A stretch of 64,000 nucleotides of DNA from ATM1 sp003577165 (GTDB lineage Bacteria; Armatimonadota; Fimbriimonadia; Fimbriimonadales; ATM1): the NCBI GenBank assembly GCA_030263715.1, contig SZPM01000007.1:1-64000 (forward strand). The letters are read 5' to 3'. Positions 16,268 through 25,271 of this stretch are shown piece by piece. Positions within the stretch are counted from its first letter, which is position 1. The number at the start of each line of letters is the position of its first letter. Under the pieces are notes generated by a model. It ran no database searches. It saw nothing but the letters and a program-made list of their open reading frames with translations, and had not been told where the DNA came from. Both the position numbers and the translations under genes were made by a program.

Positions 16268-17157
16268 AGAACGTCGAGCGGACCGGCGCGCGAGTTGTTG
16301 CCTGGCCTGCGTTCGCGGACTATTGGGCGTTCAGCAAGCCTCGCGTCACGCTGTTGGTCTGGACCACGACGTTCTTCGGAATGGTGCTGGCGGGAGGACT
16401 CACGAGCGGTTCACCACTGCTTTTTGTTTCGACGCTTCTAGGTTCGTGGTTCGTGATTGCCGGCGCGAACGGTTTGAATCAAGTGCTCGAAGCGAACTAC
16501 GATGCGAAGATGCGGCGGACTGCATCGAGGCCGATACCGTCGTATCGCATGAATCGCGTCGAGGGTTTGTGGCTCAGTTCCGCGTGGGCACTTGCGGGAT
16601 TCGTGCAATTGGCGGTCTTTGTGAACTGGCCGACTGCGCTGCTCGGCCTTTCCTCGATCCTCCTGTACGCGTTTGCGTACACGCCTCTCAAACGTCGGTC
16701 GCACCTTTCAACGGCGATTGGAGCGATTCCCGGAGCGATCCCTCCGCTTGCGGGGTGGGTCGCGGTTCGTGGCAGCGTCGGTCCTGAAGCGATCCTGCTC
16801 TTTGCCTTACAGTTCATTTGGCAGTTCCCGCACTTTTGGGCCATCGCATGGCTGCTGCGCGATGATTACGGACGCGTGGGGTTCAAGATGCTGCCGTTTC
16901 CTGACGCCGACGCAGCGGCGACAGCGCGCTGCTCCTTCAACTACTCCTTGGTCTTGGTCGCTCTGTCCATTGGGCCGCTGCTGTTCGTTGAAAAGCAGGG
17001 CTGGTACCTGGTCGCAACGATAGCGAGCGCGGCCGTGATCCTGCGCGCATCTTCGGGATTCGTTCTGTCGCCTTCGGACCTGTCGGCTCGTAAACTGCTG
17101 AAGGCGAGCGTGCTCTACTTGCCGGTTCAACTCCTCGCCTGGGCGCTCTGCGCCTGA
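16264..17157 (+). CDS. ctaB: protoheme IX farnesyltransferase (heme O synthase)
   Basis: Transfers a farnesyl group to heme B, giving heme O for heme-copper oxidases. This UbiA-family membrane protein has NGLNQVLEANYDAKMRRTASRPIP (Asp-rich prenyl-diphosphate site) and LLRDDYGRVGFKMLP (second site), with LKRRSHLSTAIGAIPGAIPPLAGW between them. About nine hydrophobic segments and 297 residues are typical. It belongs to the oxidase island together with ctaA. Confidence 0.95.
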   Translation: MKNVERTGARVVAWPAFADYWAFSKPRVTLLVWTTTFFGMVLAGGLTSGSPLLFVSTLLGSWFVIAGANGLNQVLEANYDAKMRRTASRPIPSYRMNRVEGLWLSSAWALAGFVQLAVFVNWPTALLGLSSILLYAFAYTPLKRRSHLSTAIGAIPGAIPPLAGWVAVRGSVGPEAILLFALQFIWQFPHFWAIAWLLRDDYGRVGFKMLPFPDADAAATARCSFNYSLVLVALSIGPLLFVEKQGWYLVATIASAAVILRASSGFVLSPSDLSARKLLKASVLYLPVQLLAWALCA

Positions 17158-17206
17158 GGCTTTTCGGCAGCGACGGGACTCTTAACGATAAGGAGTCAAA
17201 AAGCAG

Positions 17207-17650
17207 ATGTCTCGTGATCGATTGATTCTGTTTCTCCTCTTTGGGGGCTTCGCGATGACGCTTCTGGAAGTGAGAGTCCTTCATTCGGGGGTGGTCGCGA
17301 AGGAGCCGATCGCGTGGGTCCCAACGATCGCTTGCGGTGTCGGCGTGATCGCTTCTGTCATGGGATTGGTAGCGCCCGCATCGAGGAAGATCGCCATGAT
17401 CGCGTTTCTTGCCGTTGCGATCTCGGGTGTGGTCGGCCTATACAAGCACACAGAGTTCGAGGCTTCGAAGTTTCAAACTCTGTTTGCTGAGAAGGGTCGC
17501 CTGCCTGTGGCGCTCGCGTACGACGGGGAAGACGAGGGGCCTGGAGGCGAGGCTGAGAAAGAAGCGGAGGCGCCGCCGCTTGCGCCGCTCAGCCTGACAG
17601 GATTGGCGTTCATCGGCATGATCGTCCTGTCGCGCGGCTCGAAGGACTGA
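17207..17650 (+). CDS. hypothetical membrane protein
   Basis: A 147-residue protein with about four hydrophobic segments (residues 5-20, 33-55, 62-80 and 127-142) and an acidic loop EDEGPGGEAEKEAEAP before the last one. A ribosome binding site AAGGAG lies upstream of the ATG. It sits 50 bp after ctaB, among oxidase genes, but has no motif I can name. Confidence 0.65.
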   Translation: MSRDRLILFLLFGGFAMTLLEVRVLHSGVVAKEPIAWVPTIACGVGVIASVMGLVAPASRKIAMIAFLAVAISGVVGLYKHTEFEASKFQTLFAEKGRLPVALAYDGEDEGPGGEAEKEAEAPPLAPLSLTGLAFIGMIVLSRGSKD

Positions 17651-17692
17651 CGGCGGAAACTTGCGCGCGCCCGCTGGTGGATAATCCGGGGC

Positions 17693-18397
17693 ATGGGTTG
17701 GCTCGCTGAACTTCCCCCGATCGTCAAGATCGGCGTTCCCTTACTGTTGCTCGTTCTGGGGGGCGGGGCTGCCTACTTCTTAAGATTGAGGCCGTTCGCG
17801 ATGGAGGACCTGCTCGGCACGGAGTTCTCGATCTTCCTGGTTCCTTCATGGTCGATGCGACGCGTGCCGCGCGCTGACTCGCTCATCGTCTTCTCGGACG
17901 AGACGGGCTGGTTGGGTCATGGATCGGCGAAGTACGTCAAAGACCGCGCGCAGTACATCGTCGAAAACGCGATTCGATCGCTGGCGCCGATCGCGCCGGG
18001 GTGGGCTGTGTCTACCGAGTTGAAGTGGATGCCTGCAAAGAGGCTCATCGTAGCGAACCCGTACGACGAGCGCAAGATCACCGGGCGGGAGGAGTTTCAG
18101 CGCGGTGTGTATGGCGCGATGCGCGAGCACAGGAAGCATCACGGAAGTTCGGTCATTGTCGTGGACCCGGTGGACGATTGGAACTACTTCGAACCTCGAA
18201 TTCTCCCAGAGGAGGGAGCGAGGATTGTAATGGACTCATTTTCGAAGTACATCGGAAAACAGAAGGCGATTCGCGTCGTGGTCTCGAATCGAAAGCATGC
18301 CGAGGCTTACGCCGCGATCCTGAACGAATACAGCGAGAACAGGTGGAAGTTCGCGCGAAAGCGCCGAAAAGGGCAGCCGCAGGCGCCGGCGGCATAG
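17693..18397 (+). CDS. hypothetical membrane-anchored protein
   Basis: A 234-residue protein with one N-terminal span (IGVPLLLLVLGGGAAYFL, about residues 12-29) and a soluble cytoplasmic-type domain. The basic C-terminus is KFARKRRKGQP. No family recognised. The ATG is 7 bases after GATAAT (17680-17685), so it may have its own leaderless transcript. It converges on ctaA with a 7-bp gap. Confidence 0.65.
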   Translation: MGWLAELPPIVKIGVPLLLLVLGGGAAYFLRLRPFAMEDLLGTEFSIFLVPSWSMRRVPRADSLIVFSDETGWLGHGSAKYVKDRAQYIVENAIRSLAPIAPGWAVSTELKWMPAKRLIVANPYDERKITGREEFQRGVYGAMREHRKHHGSSVIVVDPVDDWNYFEPRILPEEGARIVMDSFSKYIGKQKAIRVVVSNRKHAEAYAAILNEYSENRWKFARKRRKGQPQAPAA

Positions 18398-18404
18398 AGG
18401 ATGA

Positions 18405-19376
18405 TTAGGCGGCGAACGAAGCGCCTTCGATCCGCGAGGTTGCGCCGACGCGCGTCAGCCTTAGCAAAAACCAGAACTGCGACGCGATGATGCTCGCGCC
18501 CAGGACGAGGTGGGCGACCTGAAGGGCGGGGGGGAGGCCCGCGTATGCAAGACCGACTCCGGCGAGAACTTGCGCGACGACGAGCGCGAGATTGAGGTTC
18601 GATTGATTGCCGAGATCCGTCTTCGCGCGGCCCTCCCGGCAAAGCAAGAAGACTCCCGCACTAAGGGCGAGGACTACCCATGACGAACTCCTGTGAAAGT
18701 GGTCCAGAAATCCGACTTGTTCCAGGAGTTTGTCACGCGACAGGTTGGGGAGGATGGCCGCAACTTCTTCGATGCTCTCTCTGACTTGCGTTCCTATCAG
18801 CATTTGCACGAAGGACACAGCGAAGAGCGTGCCAACGAGCCAGATCAACCGCTCGCGCGCGGGACTCGGAAGCACGACTGCCGACTTCTCAGGCGCCTCG
18901 ATGTAGGCTGCGTAAAGCAAGAGCAGCAGAATCAAGATTGCGAAAAGCATATGGGCGGTCACGATGAGAGGTTTGAGTTGGGATTCGACGACCACCCCCC
19001 CCAACCAGCCTTCGAATGCGACGAAGATGGCAGCCAGAGCAGAGCAATAGGTGACTGCCGGACGGATTCGCCTGTACTTGAGCGAACGGAAAAAGGTGAA
19101 CAGGATGAGAAGCCCCACGGACACTCCGATGAGTCGGTTCACGTACTCCGTCATCGTGTGGACGACGTTGAATTCGGCTGGTGAAGCGTTCGGATGCGCC
19201 GCCCACCATTCAGGGGGAATCTGACCGACACTCGTGGGTGGAAACCACATGCCGAAGCACTTGGGCCAGTCCGGGCACCCGAGACCGGCGCCGGATCCCC
19301 GAACGATTCCTCCAACGCCAATGAGAAACAGGGTAGCGGCGATGGTGATTCGGGCGATCCTCTGGTAGGCGCTCAA
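18405..19376 (-). CDS. ctaA: heme A synthase
   Basis: Oxidises heme O to heme A in the membrane (COX15/CtaA). GSGAGLGCPDWPKCFG supplies the conserved Cys pair, and EYVNRLIGV, the TAHML His region and a later HFHRSSSW segment supply heme-ligand histidines. About eight spans over 323 residues fit the family. The TTG start follows a consensus TATAAT promoter element. The gene is divergent from the extra subunit III gene, so heme A supply and oxidase assembly are controlled from one short region. Confidence 0.94.
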   Translation of the reverse strand: MSAYQRIARITIAATLFLIGVGGIVRGSGAGLGCPDWPKCFGMWFPPTSVGQIPPEWWAAHPNASPAEFNVVHTMTEYVNRLIGVSVGLLILFTFFRSLKYRRIRPAVTYCSALAAIFVAFEGWLGGVVVESQLKPLIVTAHMLFAILILLLLLYAAYIEAPEKSAVVLPSPARERLIWLVGTLFAVSFVQMLIGTQVRESIEEVAAILPNLSRDKLLEQVGFLDHFHRSSSWVVLALSAGVFLLCREGRAKTDLGNQSNLNLALVVAQVLAGVGLAYAGLPPALQVAHLVLGASIIASQFWFLLRLTRVGATSRIEGASFAA

Positions 19377-19399
19377 AGAGTTGTGGGCTCCTGCGGGGG

Positions 19400-19405
19400 A
19401 TTATA
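19400..19405 (-). promoter_or_regulatory. TATAAT promoter element for ctaA
   Basis: On the minus strand TATAAT lies about 24 bp before the ctaA start. On the plus strand TACACT at 19430-19435 could serve the divergent subunit III gene. The two would share about 70 bp. Confidence 0.5.
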
Positions 19406-19445
19406 CAGGCGCGCAAACGCTCGGCGGTACACTCTCTCGGAAGCG

Positions 19446-20093
19446 ATGGGGAAGACAACCGCCGAGCCGAAAGGATCCGGAACGCGCCGTGATGACAATG
19501 GCGGAGGCGACCTGGGAGGCAACGGCGGCGGCAACGGTAAGCCGACTGAGCCCGACGATGGAATGAGCGTTTCGAGGCTCGGCGTGTGGCTCGGGCTCGC
19601 GTCCATCGGGATGGTGTTCGGCGCGCTCACCGTGATGTATTTGGTGCGCCTCTCGGAGAAGCCGAACTACGTTTTCGTCGTCCCGAAGGCGCTGTGGTTC
19701 AGCACGGCGTTCATTCTCATCAGCAGTTGGACGGCTTATCGAGGCCTTCGCGCCATTCGGGCCGACGACGCTCCGCGATTGTCGAGGCTTCTCGGGCTAA
19801 CGATGGCGCTCGGGATGGCGTTCCTCGCATCTCAGGCCTATGCTTGGATGAACTTCTACGATGCGGGGATGTTCGATCCGAAGAACCCGTTTTCTTCGCT
19901 GTTCCTGCTGATGACCGGAGTCCACGCTTTTCACGTCGTCTTCGGACTGTTTTGGTCGGCATACGTGTACCATCTGGCACGGCAGAGGGTGTTTAGCCAA
20001 AAGAAACATTTAGCGGTGGAACTGTTCTCTTCCTATTGGCACTTCATGGATGGGACATGGGTTGTGTTCTTCGTGCTTCTGATGTTCGTATAG
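19446..20093 (+). CDS. second heme-copper oxidase subunit III
   Basis: A 215-residue subunit III-type membrane protein. The first 40 residues are a Gly/Asn-rich tail (GGGDLGGNGGGNGKP), then five spans follow. YAWMNF, MTGVHAFHVVFGLFW and SSYWHFMDGTWVVFF are characteristic of the family. A second, standard subunit III is in the ctaCDEF operon at 32980. The ATG at 19446 is chosen over upstream frames because it begins just after the divergent promoter region. It may replace the canonical subunit or serve in assembly. Confidence 0.87.
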   Translation: MGKTTAEPKGSGTRRDDNGGGDLGGNGGGNGKPTEPDDGMSVSRLGVWLGLASIGMVFGALTVMYLVRLSEKPNYVFVVPKALWFSTAFILISSWTAYRGLRAIRADDAPRLSRLLGLTMALGMAFLASQAYAWMNFYDAGMFDPKNPFSSLFLLMTGVHAFHVVFGLFWSAYVYHLARQRVFSQKKHLAVELFSSYWHFMDGTWVVFFVLLMFV

Positions 20094-20100
20094 TAGGGTT

Positions 20101-20754
20101 GTGAACACGAATTCCGCGCCCGACGCGCTTGCAAAGAGACTGCTCGTCGTCTTCGTGACTCTCGCGCTTGCCTTCGGAATCGCCGCGCTTCTTTACTTGC
20201 GGAGTAAGAGCGGCGAGGCCGCAGCGGCAGGTTTTGGCGGAGAGTTGCAGCCGCTTGACAACTACGGAGCGGCGCCGAAGTTCGAGGGCGTCGACCAGAG
20301 CGGCACGGCGACCACGCAGAGGGATTACCAGGGCAAAGTCTGGATCGCAGGCTTCTTTTTCTCTCGGTGCGCAGGCGTGTGCCCTAAACTGATGCAGAAC
20401 TGGCGTTACCTCCAAGAACAGCTTGGCGACTCCACCGACTTCGGCATCGCATCGTTCACCGTCGATCCGGGGCACGACACGCCGAAGGTGCTGGCCGATT
20501 TCGGATCGAAGTACAGCGTCCGGCATCCGGTCTGGAGGCTCATCCACATGGACAGGGCCGATGTCGTGGCCTTGAGCCGCAACGGGTTCCGGCTCGGCAC
20601 CTCGGAGGTGCCTGAGGAGTTCGTCCATAGCGACCGGTTCGTTCTGATCGACCGGGAGAACAAGATCCGGGGCTACTACCGGGGTACCGACAAGGACGAC
20701 ATCGCCCGGCTGGCGACGGACGCCAAGACACTGATCGAGACTCCCGGCCGGTGA
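20101..20754 (+). CDS. SCO1/SenC copper chaperone
   Basis: A membrane-anchored thioredoxin-fold protein that delivers copper to the CuA site of oxidase subunit II. The N-terminal span is about residues 13-31. The copper ligands are the CAGVC motif and the distal His in VHSDRFVLID, with the typical TVDPGHDTPKVLADF between them. The GTG start is 7 bp after the subunit III stop and the gene overlaps the DUF420 gene by 4 bp. A second SCO protein lies at 29479. Confidence 0.92.
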   Translation: MNTNSAPDALAKRLLVVFVTLALAFGIAALLYLRSKSGEAAAAGFGGELQPLDNYGAAPKFEGVDQSGTATTQRDYQGKVWIAGFFFSRCAGVCPKLMQNWRYLQEQLGDSTDFGIASFTVDPGHDTPKVLADFGSKYSVRHPVWRLIHMDRADVVALSRNGFRLGTSEVPEEFVHSDRFVLIDRENKIRGYYRGTDKDDIARLATDAKTLIETPGR

Positions 20755-21188
20755 TCTCTCTCGAGGGTCTGCCCGCGGTGAACGCCTGCTTCAACGGGGC
20801 CAGCGCCGTCTGCTTGGTCCTCGGCTACGTCTTCATCCGGCGGGGCAACCGGCGGGTCCATCGGGCGTTCATGCTTGCGGCGCTGGCGGCCTCAACTCTC
20901 TTTCTCGTCGGCTACCTCACCTATCACGTCCAGGTGGGGACGACCAGGTTCCTGGGGGAGGGGGTCTGGCGGCCCGTTTACTTCTCGATCCTGACGAGCC
21001 ATACGATTCTGGCGGCGGCCGTGGTCCCGCTGGCCGCAATCACCCTGTTTCGTGCTCACAAGGGGCTGTTCGACCAGCATCGGCGGGTGGCCCGGTGGAC
21101 GCTCCCGGTCTGGCTCTACGTTTCGGTGACCGGCGTGCTGATCTACTTCATGCTCTACCAATGGTTTCCGCATCACACAGGAGGTTAG
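20751..21188 (+). CDS. DUF420 (CtaM-like) oxidase assembly protein
   Basis: A 145-residue protein with four spans. RGNRRVHRAFMLAALAAS, LVGYLTYHVQ and ILAAAVVPLAAITLFRA are recognisable DUF420 segments, with conserved His residues facing the membrane. CtaM, a member of this family, is needed for caa3/aa3 assembly in Firmicutes. It follows the SCO gene with a GTGA overlap and closes the assembly-factor operon. Confidence 0.87.
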   Translation: MISLEGLPAVNACFNGASAVCLVLGYVFIRRGNRRVHRAFMLAALAASTLFLVGYLTYHVQVGTTRFLGEGVWRPVYFSILTSHTILAAAVVPLAAITLFRAHKGLFDQHRRVARWTLPVWLYVSVTGVLIYFMLYQWFPHHTGG

Positions 21189-21494
21189 CGAGGCTAATAA
21201 GGCCCTTTTTGGGGGACTTTGTGAAAAAAATCACAGATTGGGCCGCTCCGGGCTTGACTGCCCCAATCCGACAACGGCTAAGATTCGCCGGACTGCGTTG
21301 CGGTAACGCATTCGGGGATGTCGCCGCGGCGTCGAGAACCGTCCGGACCGGCCCGCTGGTCCAACATGATGGGTGTTGAGCATCGAATCGAGGCGCGAGA
21401 GGTCCGGGAGTTGACAACCCGCGGCAGCAGTCCAGCGTCCCTGGCCCCATTTGGCCCAGCCCAGCGTCTTGAGCGACAGGTCCGGTGAAGTTTC
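21189..21494 (+). promoter_or_regulatory. promoter region and long leader of the act-cta operon
   Basis: No gene in 306 bp. TTGACT (21254-21259) and TAAGAT (21279-21284) are separated by 19 bp, a slightly long but plausible sigma-70-type promoter. It would give a leader of about 200 nt before actA. The leader contains several G/C-rich pairable stretches but no riboswitch I recognise. A second TTGACA at 21411 has no matching -10. Confidence 0.45.
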
Positions 21495-22145
21495 ATGCCA
21501 CAGGTCTTCGGAAAAGGTAGCAACGTTCTCGTCAAGGTGACCCTCATTGGAGGCGGCCTGCTTCTGTTTACGGTCGTGATGGTCGGAATGTACATGACGC
21601 CCTACACCCACGACCTGGGAATCGCCTTCGACCAGCCCGCGCCGTTCAGCCACAAGCACCACTTCGAGCAGTTGGGAATCCACTGCAAGTACTGCCACAC
21701 GCAGGTCGAGGACGCACGGTTCGCCGGCGTGCCGGCGACCGAGACGTGCATGACATGCCACTCCCAAATCTGGACGAACAGCCCGCTCTTGGAGCCGGTT
21801 CGTTCGAGTTACGCCAAGGGCGAGCCGATCCGGTGGAACCGCATCACGAACGCCCCTGATTTCGTGTACTTCAACCACAGCGTCCACATCGCGAAGGGAG
21901 TCTCCTGTTTCACTTGCCACGGCCGGGTGGATCAGATGAACCTGATGTATAAGGAGAACGCCTTCGAGATGAAGTGGTGCTTGAACTGCCACAGGAATCC
22001 TGAGCAGTTTGTGCGCCCGAAGGCCGAGATCTACAACCCGAATTACGCGCCTTCCCAGGACCACGCGGCGCTGGGCCGTGAGTTGGTGAAGACTCTCGGG
22101 ATTGAGAAGGAGCAGATCCAGAACTGCTCGGTGTGCCACAGGTAG
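21495..22145 (+). CDS. actA: alternative complex III pentaheme cytochrome subunit A
   Basis: Periplasmic electron-transfer subunit of ACIII, the quinol:electron-acceptor oxidoreductase that replaces bc1. One N-terminal span (residues 12-32) anchors it. Five CxxCH motifs lie at 64-68, 85-89, 138-142, 162-166 and 211-215, the last at the extreme C-terminus. FSHKHHFEQLGIHCKYCH is characteristic of the family. It is the first gene of the operon, 27 bp before actB. Confidence 0.94.
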   Translation: MPQVFGKGSNVLVKVTLIGGGLLLFTVVMVGMYMTPYTHDLGIAFDQPAPFSHKHHFEQLGIHCKYCHTQVEDARFAGVPATETCMTCHSQIWTNSPLLEPVRSSYAKGEPIRWNRITNAPDFVYFNHSVHIAKGVSCFTCHGRVDQMNLMYKENAFEMKWCLNCHRNPEQFVRPKAEIYNPNYAPSQDHAALGRELVKTLGIEKEQIQNCSVCHR

Positions 22146-22172
22146 GGGATAGGAGAGGAGAAGAGCTAAGTC

Positions 22173-25100
22173 ATGGAGGAGAACGGAATTCCCGAGAGCA
22201 GCAAGTCGAGCGGCCTGAACCTGGCCGAGATTCGCGAGAAGATCGAACAGGAGCCTGACCGGCAGTTCACGAGTCTCGGTGAAGTCGCGGAGACGCCCGC
22301 GGCCGTCGAGTTCATCCACCGTGAGTTTCACCGCGAAGCCGCCCCCTGGATGGCGGACTTCGATCGCCGCACGTTTCTCAAGGTAATGGGGGCATCGGCG
22401 GCGCTCGCCGGGCTCGCCGCCTGCCGGCCGAAGATCCACGAAAAGATCGTTCCCTACGTCAAGTCGCCCGAAGAAGTGGTTCCGGGTGAGCCGCTCCAAT
22501 ACGCGACGACGGTCAACTTCGCCGGGTACGGGTTTGGCGCGCTCGCCACGGCCTACGACGGCAGGCCCACAAAATTGGACGGCAACGACCTTCATCCGGC
22601 GACGATCGGCGCGAGCGACATCTATCTTCAGGCGTCGATTCTCGATCTGTATGACCCGAATCGCGGGGAGTCGGTCATCCACCGTGGAGCGATCTCGACG
22701 CGAGACGAATTCTTCGGTTCCGCTCGCACCATGCTGCGAGCAGCGACCAACCAGGGCTCGGGCGTGAGGTTTTTGATCGAGCCAACTACGTCACCGACGT
22801 TTAAGGAGCAGTGGGAAGCGCTCAAGGCAAAGTTGCCGAAAGCAAAGCTCCACGTTTGGGATCCGATCAACTTCGATAACGCCAGGGCGGCGGCGGTGGC
22901 CGCGTTCGGCAAGCCGGTGGACGCGGTTTACGATTTCACGCAAGCGAAGGTCATCGTCTCGCTCGACTCGGACTTTGTCAACGAAGGGCCGCAGCGAATT
23001 CGAGCCATGAGGGACTACTCCGCGATGCGCCGAGTTTCCGATGAGAACTCGGAGATGAGCCGGCACTATCAGTTCGAGTCGACACCCACGATCACGGGGA
23101 CGACAGCGGACCACCGGGCCGGCGTTGCCGCGAGCGACATGCTCGCGGTTGCAAAGGCACTCGCTGCGGCGCTCGGCGTGATCGGAGGCGCCTCGCCGGT
23201 CACCGGCAAGGCCGGGACGATGGTCGAAGCGGCAGCCGCCGATCTCGCGGCCAACCAGAGCGCCGGCCTGGTGATCGTTGGTCCGGGACAGCCTCCTGCG
23301 GTTCACGTGCTTGCGCACGCGATCAACAACGCACTTGGAAATGTCGGCAAGACGGTGCGTTACGTGGAGTCTCCGGAAGTGGAGCCGGTCGTCTATCTTG
23401 ACTCTCTGCGCGAACTCATCGAGGACATGAAGAACGGTGAAGTCGAGGCTCTATTCGTCATCGGGGCGAATCCGGTTTTCACAGCTCCGTCCGACTTCGG
23501 TTTCGCCGAACTCTATCGAACGAAGGTTCCGTTCACAGCACACCTCGGACTTTATGAGACGGAGACGGGCGTGCTGAGCATGTGGCACCTGCCACGCGCC
23601 CATGATCTCGAAGAGTGGTCTGATTCGCGCGCGTTCGATGGCACAGCGTCCATCGTTCAGCCTTTGATCGAGCCGCTGCACGACGGGATGTCCGTGCACA
23701 CATTCATGGCGGGCTTGATCGAAGACAACCGCGCGCCGTTGGACATCGTTCGTTCAACGTGGCAGTCGGCAGCGCCGGACGAGAAGTCGTGGCGACGACT
23801 GCTTCATGAGGGTGTGATCCATGGGACGGAACAGCCGAGCGAAGCGCTGATCTTCAACCAGGCTGCGCTGGACATGCTCGACGATCCTTCGATGTCGCTC
23901 CAGCCGAGAGGCGAGGGGATCGAAGTTCTGTTCCGACCGGATCCTACAATTCACGACGGACGCTTTGCGAACAACAGTTGGCTTCAGGAACTGCCGAAGC
24001 CGCTCACTAAGATCACTTGGGACAACGTCGTCTACGTCAGTCCGAAGATGGCCCAAGAGATGGGCATCGATCAGGAGACGGAGGAAGGGGACATCGGCGG
24101 CGATTACCGGGTTCCGATGGTCGAGATCACCGTCGGGAAGAACAAGATTCAGGCGCCCGCGTGGATTTTGCCGGGCCAGCCCGACCGAACCGTGACGGTT
24201 CTGCTCGGTTACGGGCGGACTCAGGCCGGTTCCGTTGGGAACGGTGTCGGCACGAACACTTATGGAATCCGGACTTCTGATTCCATGTGGACGGCCGTTG
24301 CCTCCGACATCGCGAAGACGGGCCAGCGTTACGAACTCGCGACGACGCAGCACCACTATCGCATGGAAGGAAGGCACTTGGTGCGCTCCTCGTCGCTCGA
24401 GGGCTTCAAGGCGAATCCGCACTTTGCAACTGAATATGACCACATTTCGCTGCCGGAGTCCGCGAAGCGGGGGGGCGGCGAGCACGACGAAGACGTGCGC
24501 GTTTCCATGTATCCGGAGCGAGAGTGGAAGGGTCACGCCTGGGGGATGGTCATCGACACGACGACGTGCACCGGGTGCAACGCTTGCGTGGTCGCCTGCC
24601 AGGCAGAGAACAACATCCCCACGGTCGGCAAGGAGGACATCAAGCGCGGACGCGAGATGCACTGGATACGGATCGATCGCTACTACGAAGGCGACTTGGA
24701 CGATCCGGAAACGCACTTGATGCCGGTGAACTGCATGCACTGCGAGCAGGCGCCGTGTGAAGTGGTGTGTCCCGTCGCTGCGACGTCTCACAGCGTCGAG
24801 GGCCTCAACGAGATGATTTACAACCGTTGCGTGGGCACTCGTTACTGTTCCAACAACTGTCCGTACAAGGTGCGGCGATTCAACTACTTCCAGTTCTCCG
24901 ACATCACGAGTCCGCTGCTGAGGCTGAAGAACAACCCGAACGTCACGGTCCGCGGCCGAGGCGTGATGGAGAAGTGTACATATTGCGTCCAACGGATCAA
25001 CGCGGCCCGGCAGAAGGCGAAGGCCGAGAACCGACCGATCCGGGAAGGCGAGGTTCTCACGGCTTGCCAGACGGCCTGTCCGGCGCAAGCGATCACATTC

Positions 25101-25247
25101 GGAGACATTCACAACGCGGAGAGTCAGGTTGTGAAGGTGAAGCAGCAGCCGCACAACTACTCACTTCTCAAGGAACTGAACACCATTCCTCGCACGACCT
25201 ATTTGGCGAAGTTACGGAACCCGAACCCGGCACTGGAGAACGCTTAG
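22173..25247 (+). CDS. actB: alternative complex III iron-sulfur subunit B (fused)
   Basis: A 1024-residue ActB. A Tat-type motif DRRTFLK at 64-70 is followed by a hydrophobic run and a lipobox LAAC with Cys84, so it is probably exported folded and lipid-anchored. Residues about 90-750 are the molybdopterin-oxidoreductase-like domain, which lacks the cofactor in known ACIII. From about residue 790 come four ferredoxin cysteine clusters: CTGCNACVVAC, CMHCEQAPCEVVC, CVGTRYCSNNC and CTYC...CQTAC. These wire electrons from quinol toward the cytochromes. Members are often split; here it is one fusion. Confidence 0.95.
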   Translation: MEENGIPESSKSSGLNLAEIREKIEQEPDRQFTSLGEVAETPAAVEFIHREFHREAAPWMADFDRRTFLKVMGASAALAGLAACRPKIHEKIVPYVKSPEEVVPGEPLQYATTVNFAGYGFGALATAYDGRPTKLDGNDLHPATIGASDIYLQASILDLYDPNRGESVIHRGAISTRDEFFGSARTMLRAATNQGSGVRFLIEPTTSPTFKEQWEALKAKLPKAKLHVWDPINFDNARAAAVAAFGKPVDAVYDFTQAKVIVSLDSDFVNEGPQRIRAMRDYSAMRRVSDENSEMSRHYQFESTPTITGTTADHRAGVAASDMLAVAKALAAALGVIGGASPVTGKAGTMVEAAAADLAANQSAGLVIVGPGQPPAVHVLAHAINNALGNVGKTVRYVESPEVEPVVYLDSLRELIEDMKNGEVEALFVIGANPVFTAPSDFGFAELYRTKVPFTAHLGLYETETGVLSMWHLPRAHDLEEWSDSRAFDGTASIVQPLIEPLHDGMSVHTFMAGLIEDNRAPLDIVRSTWQSAAPDEKSWRRLLHEGVIHGTEQPSEALIFNQAALDMLDDPSMSLQPRGEGIEVLFRPDPTIHDGRFANNSWLQELPKPLTKITWDNVVYVSPKMAQEMGIDQETEEGDIGGDYRVPMVEITVGKNKIQAPAWILPGQPDRTVTVLLGYGRTQAGSVGNGVGTNTYGIRTSDSMWTAVASDIAKTGQRYELATTQHHYRMEGRHLVRSSSLEGFKANPHFATEYDHISLPESAKRGGGEHDEDVRVSMYPEREWKGHAWGMVIDTTTCTGCNACVVACQAENNIPTVGKEDIKRGREMHWIRIDRYYEGDLDDPETHLMPVNCMHCEQAPCEVVCPVAATSHSVEGLNEMIYNRCVGTRYCSNNCPYKVRRFNYFQFSDITSPLLRLKNNPNVTVRGRGVMEKCTYCVQRINAARQKAKAENRPIREGEVLTACQTACPAQAITFGDIHNAESQVVKVKQQPHNYSLLKELNTIPRTTYLAKLRNPNPALENA

Positions 25248-25271
25248 GGCCGACACAGGACGAAGAGCGAC

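Noticed and set aside
21231..22682. A 483-codon minus-strand frame over actA
   Set aside because: actA with five CxxCH motifs is on the plus strand; the antisense frame shows no motif.
23754..25154. A 466-codon open frame on the minus strand inside actB
   Set aside because: It is antisense to a well-supported gene, has no recognisable domain, and such open antisense frames are common in high-GC genes.
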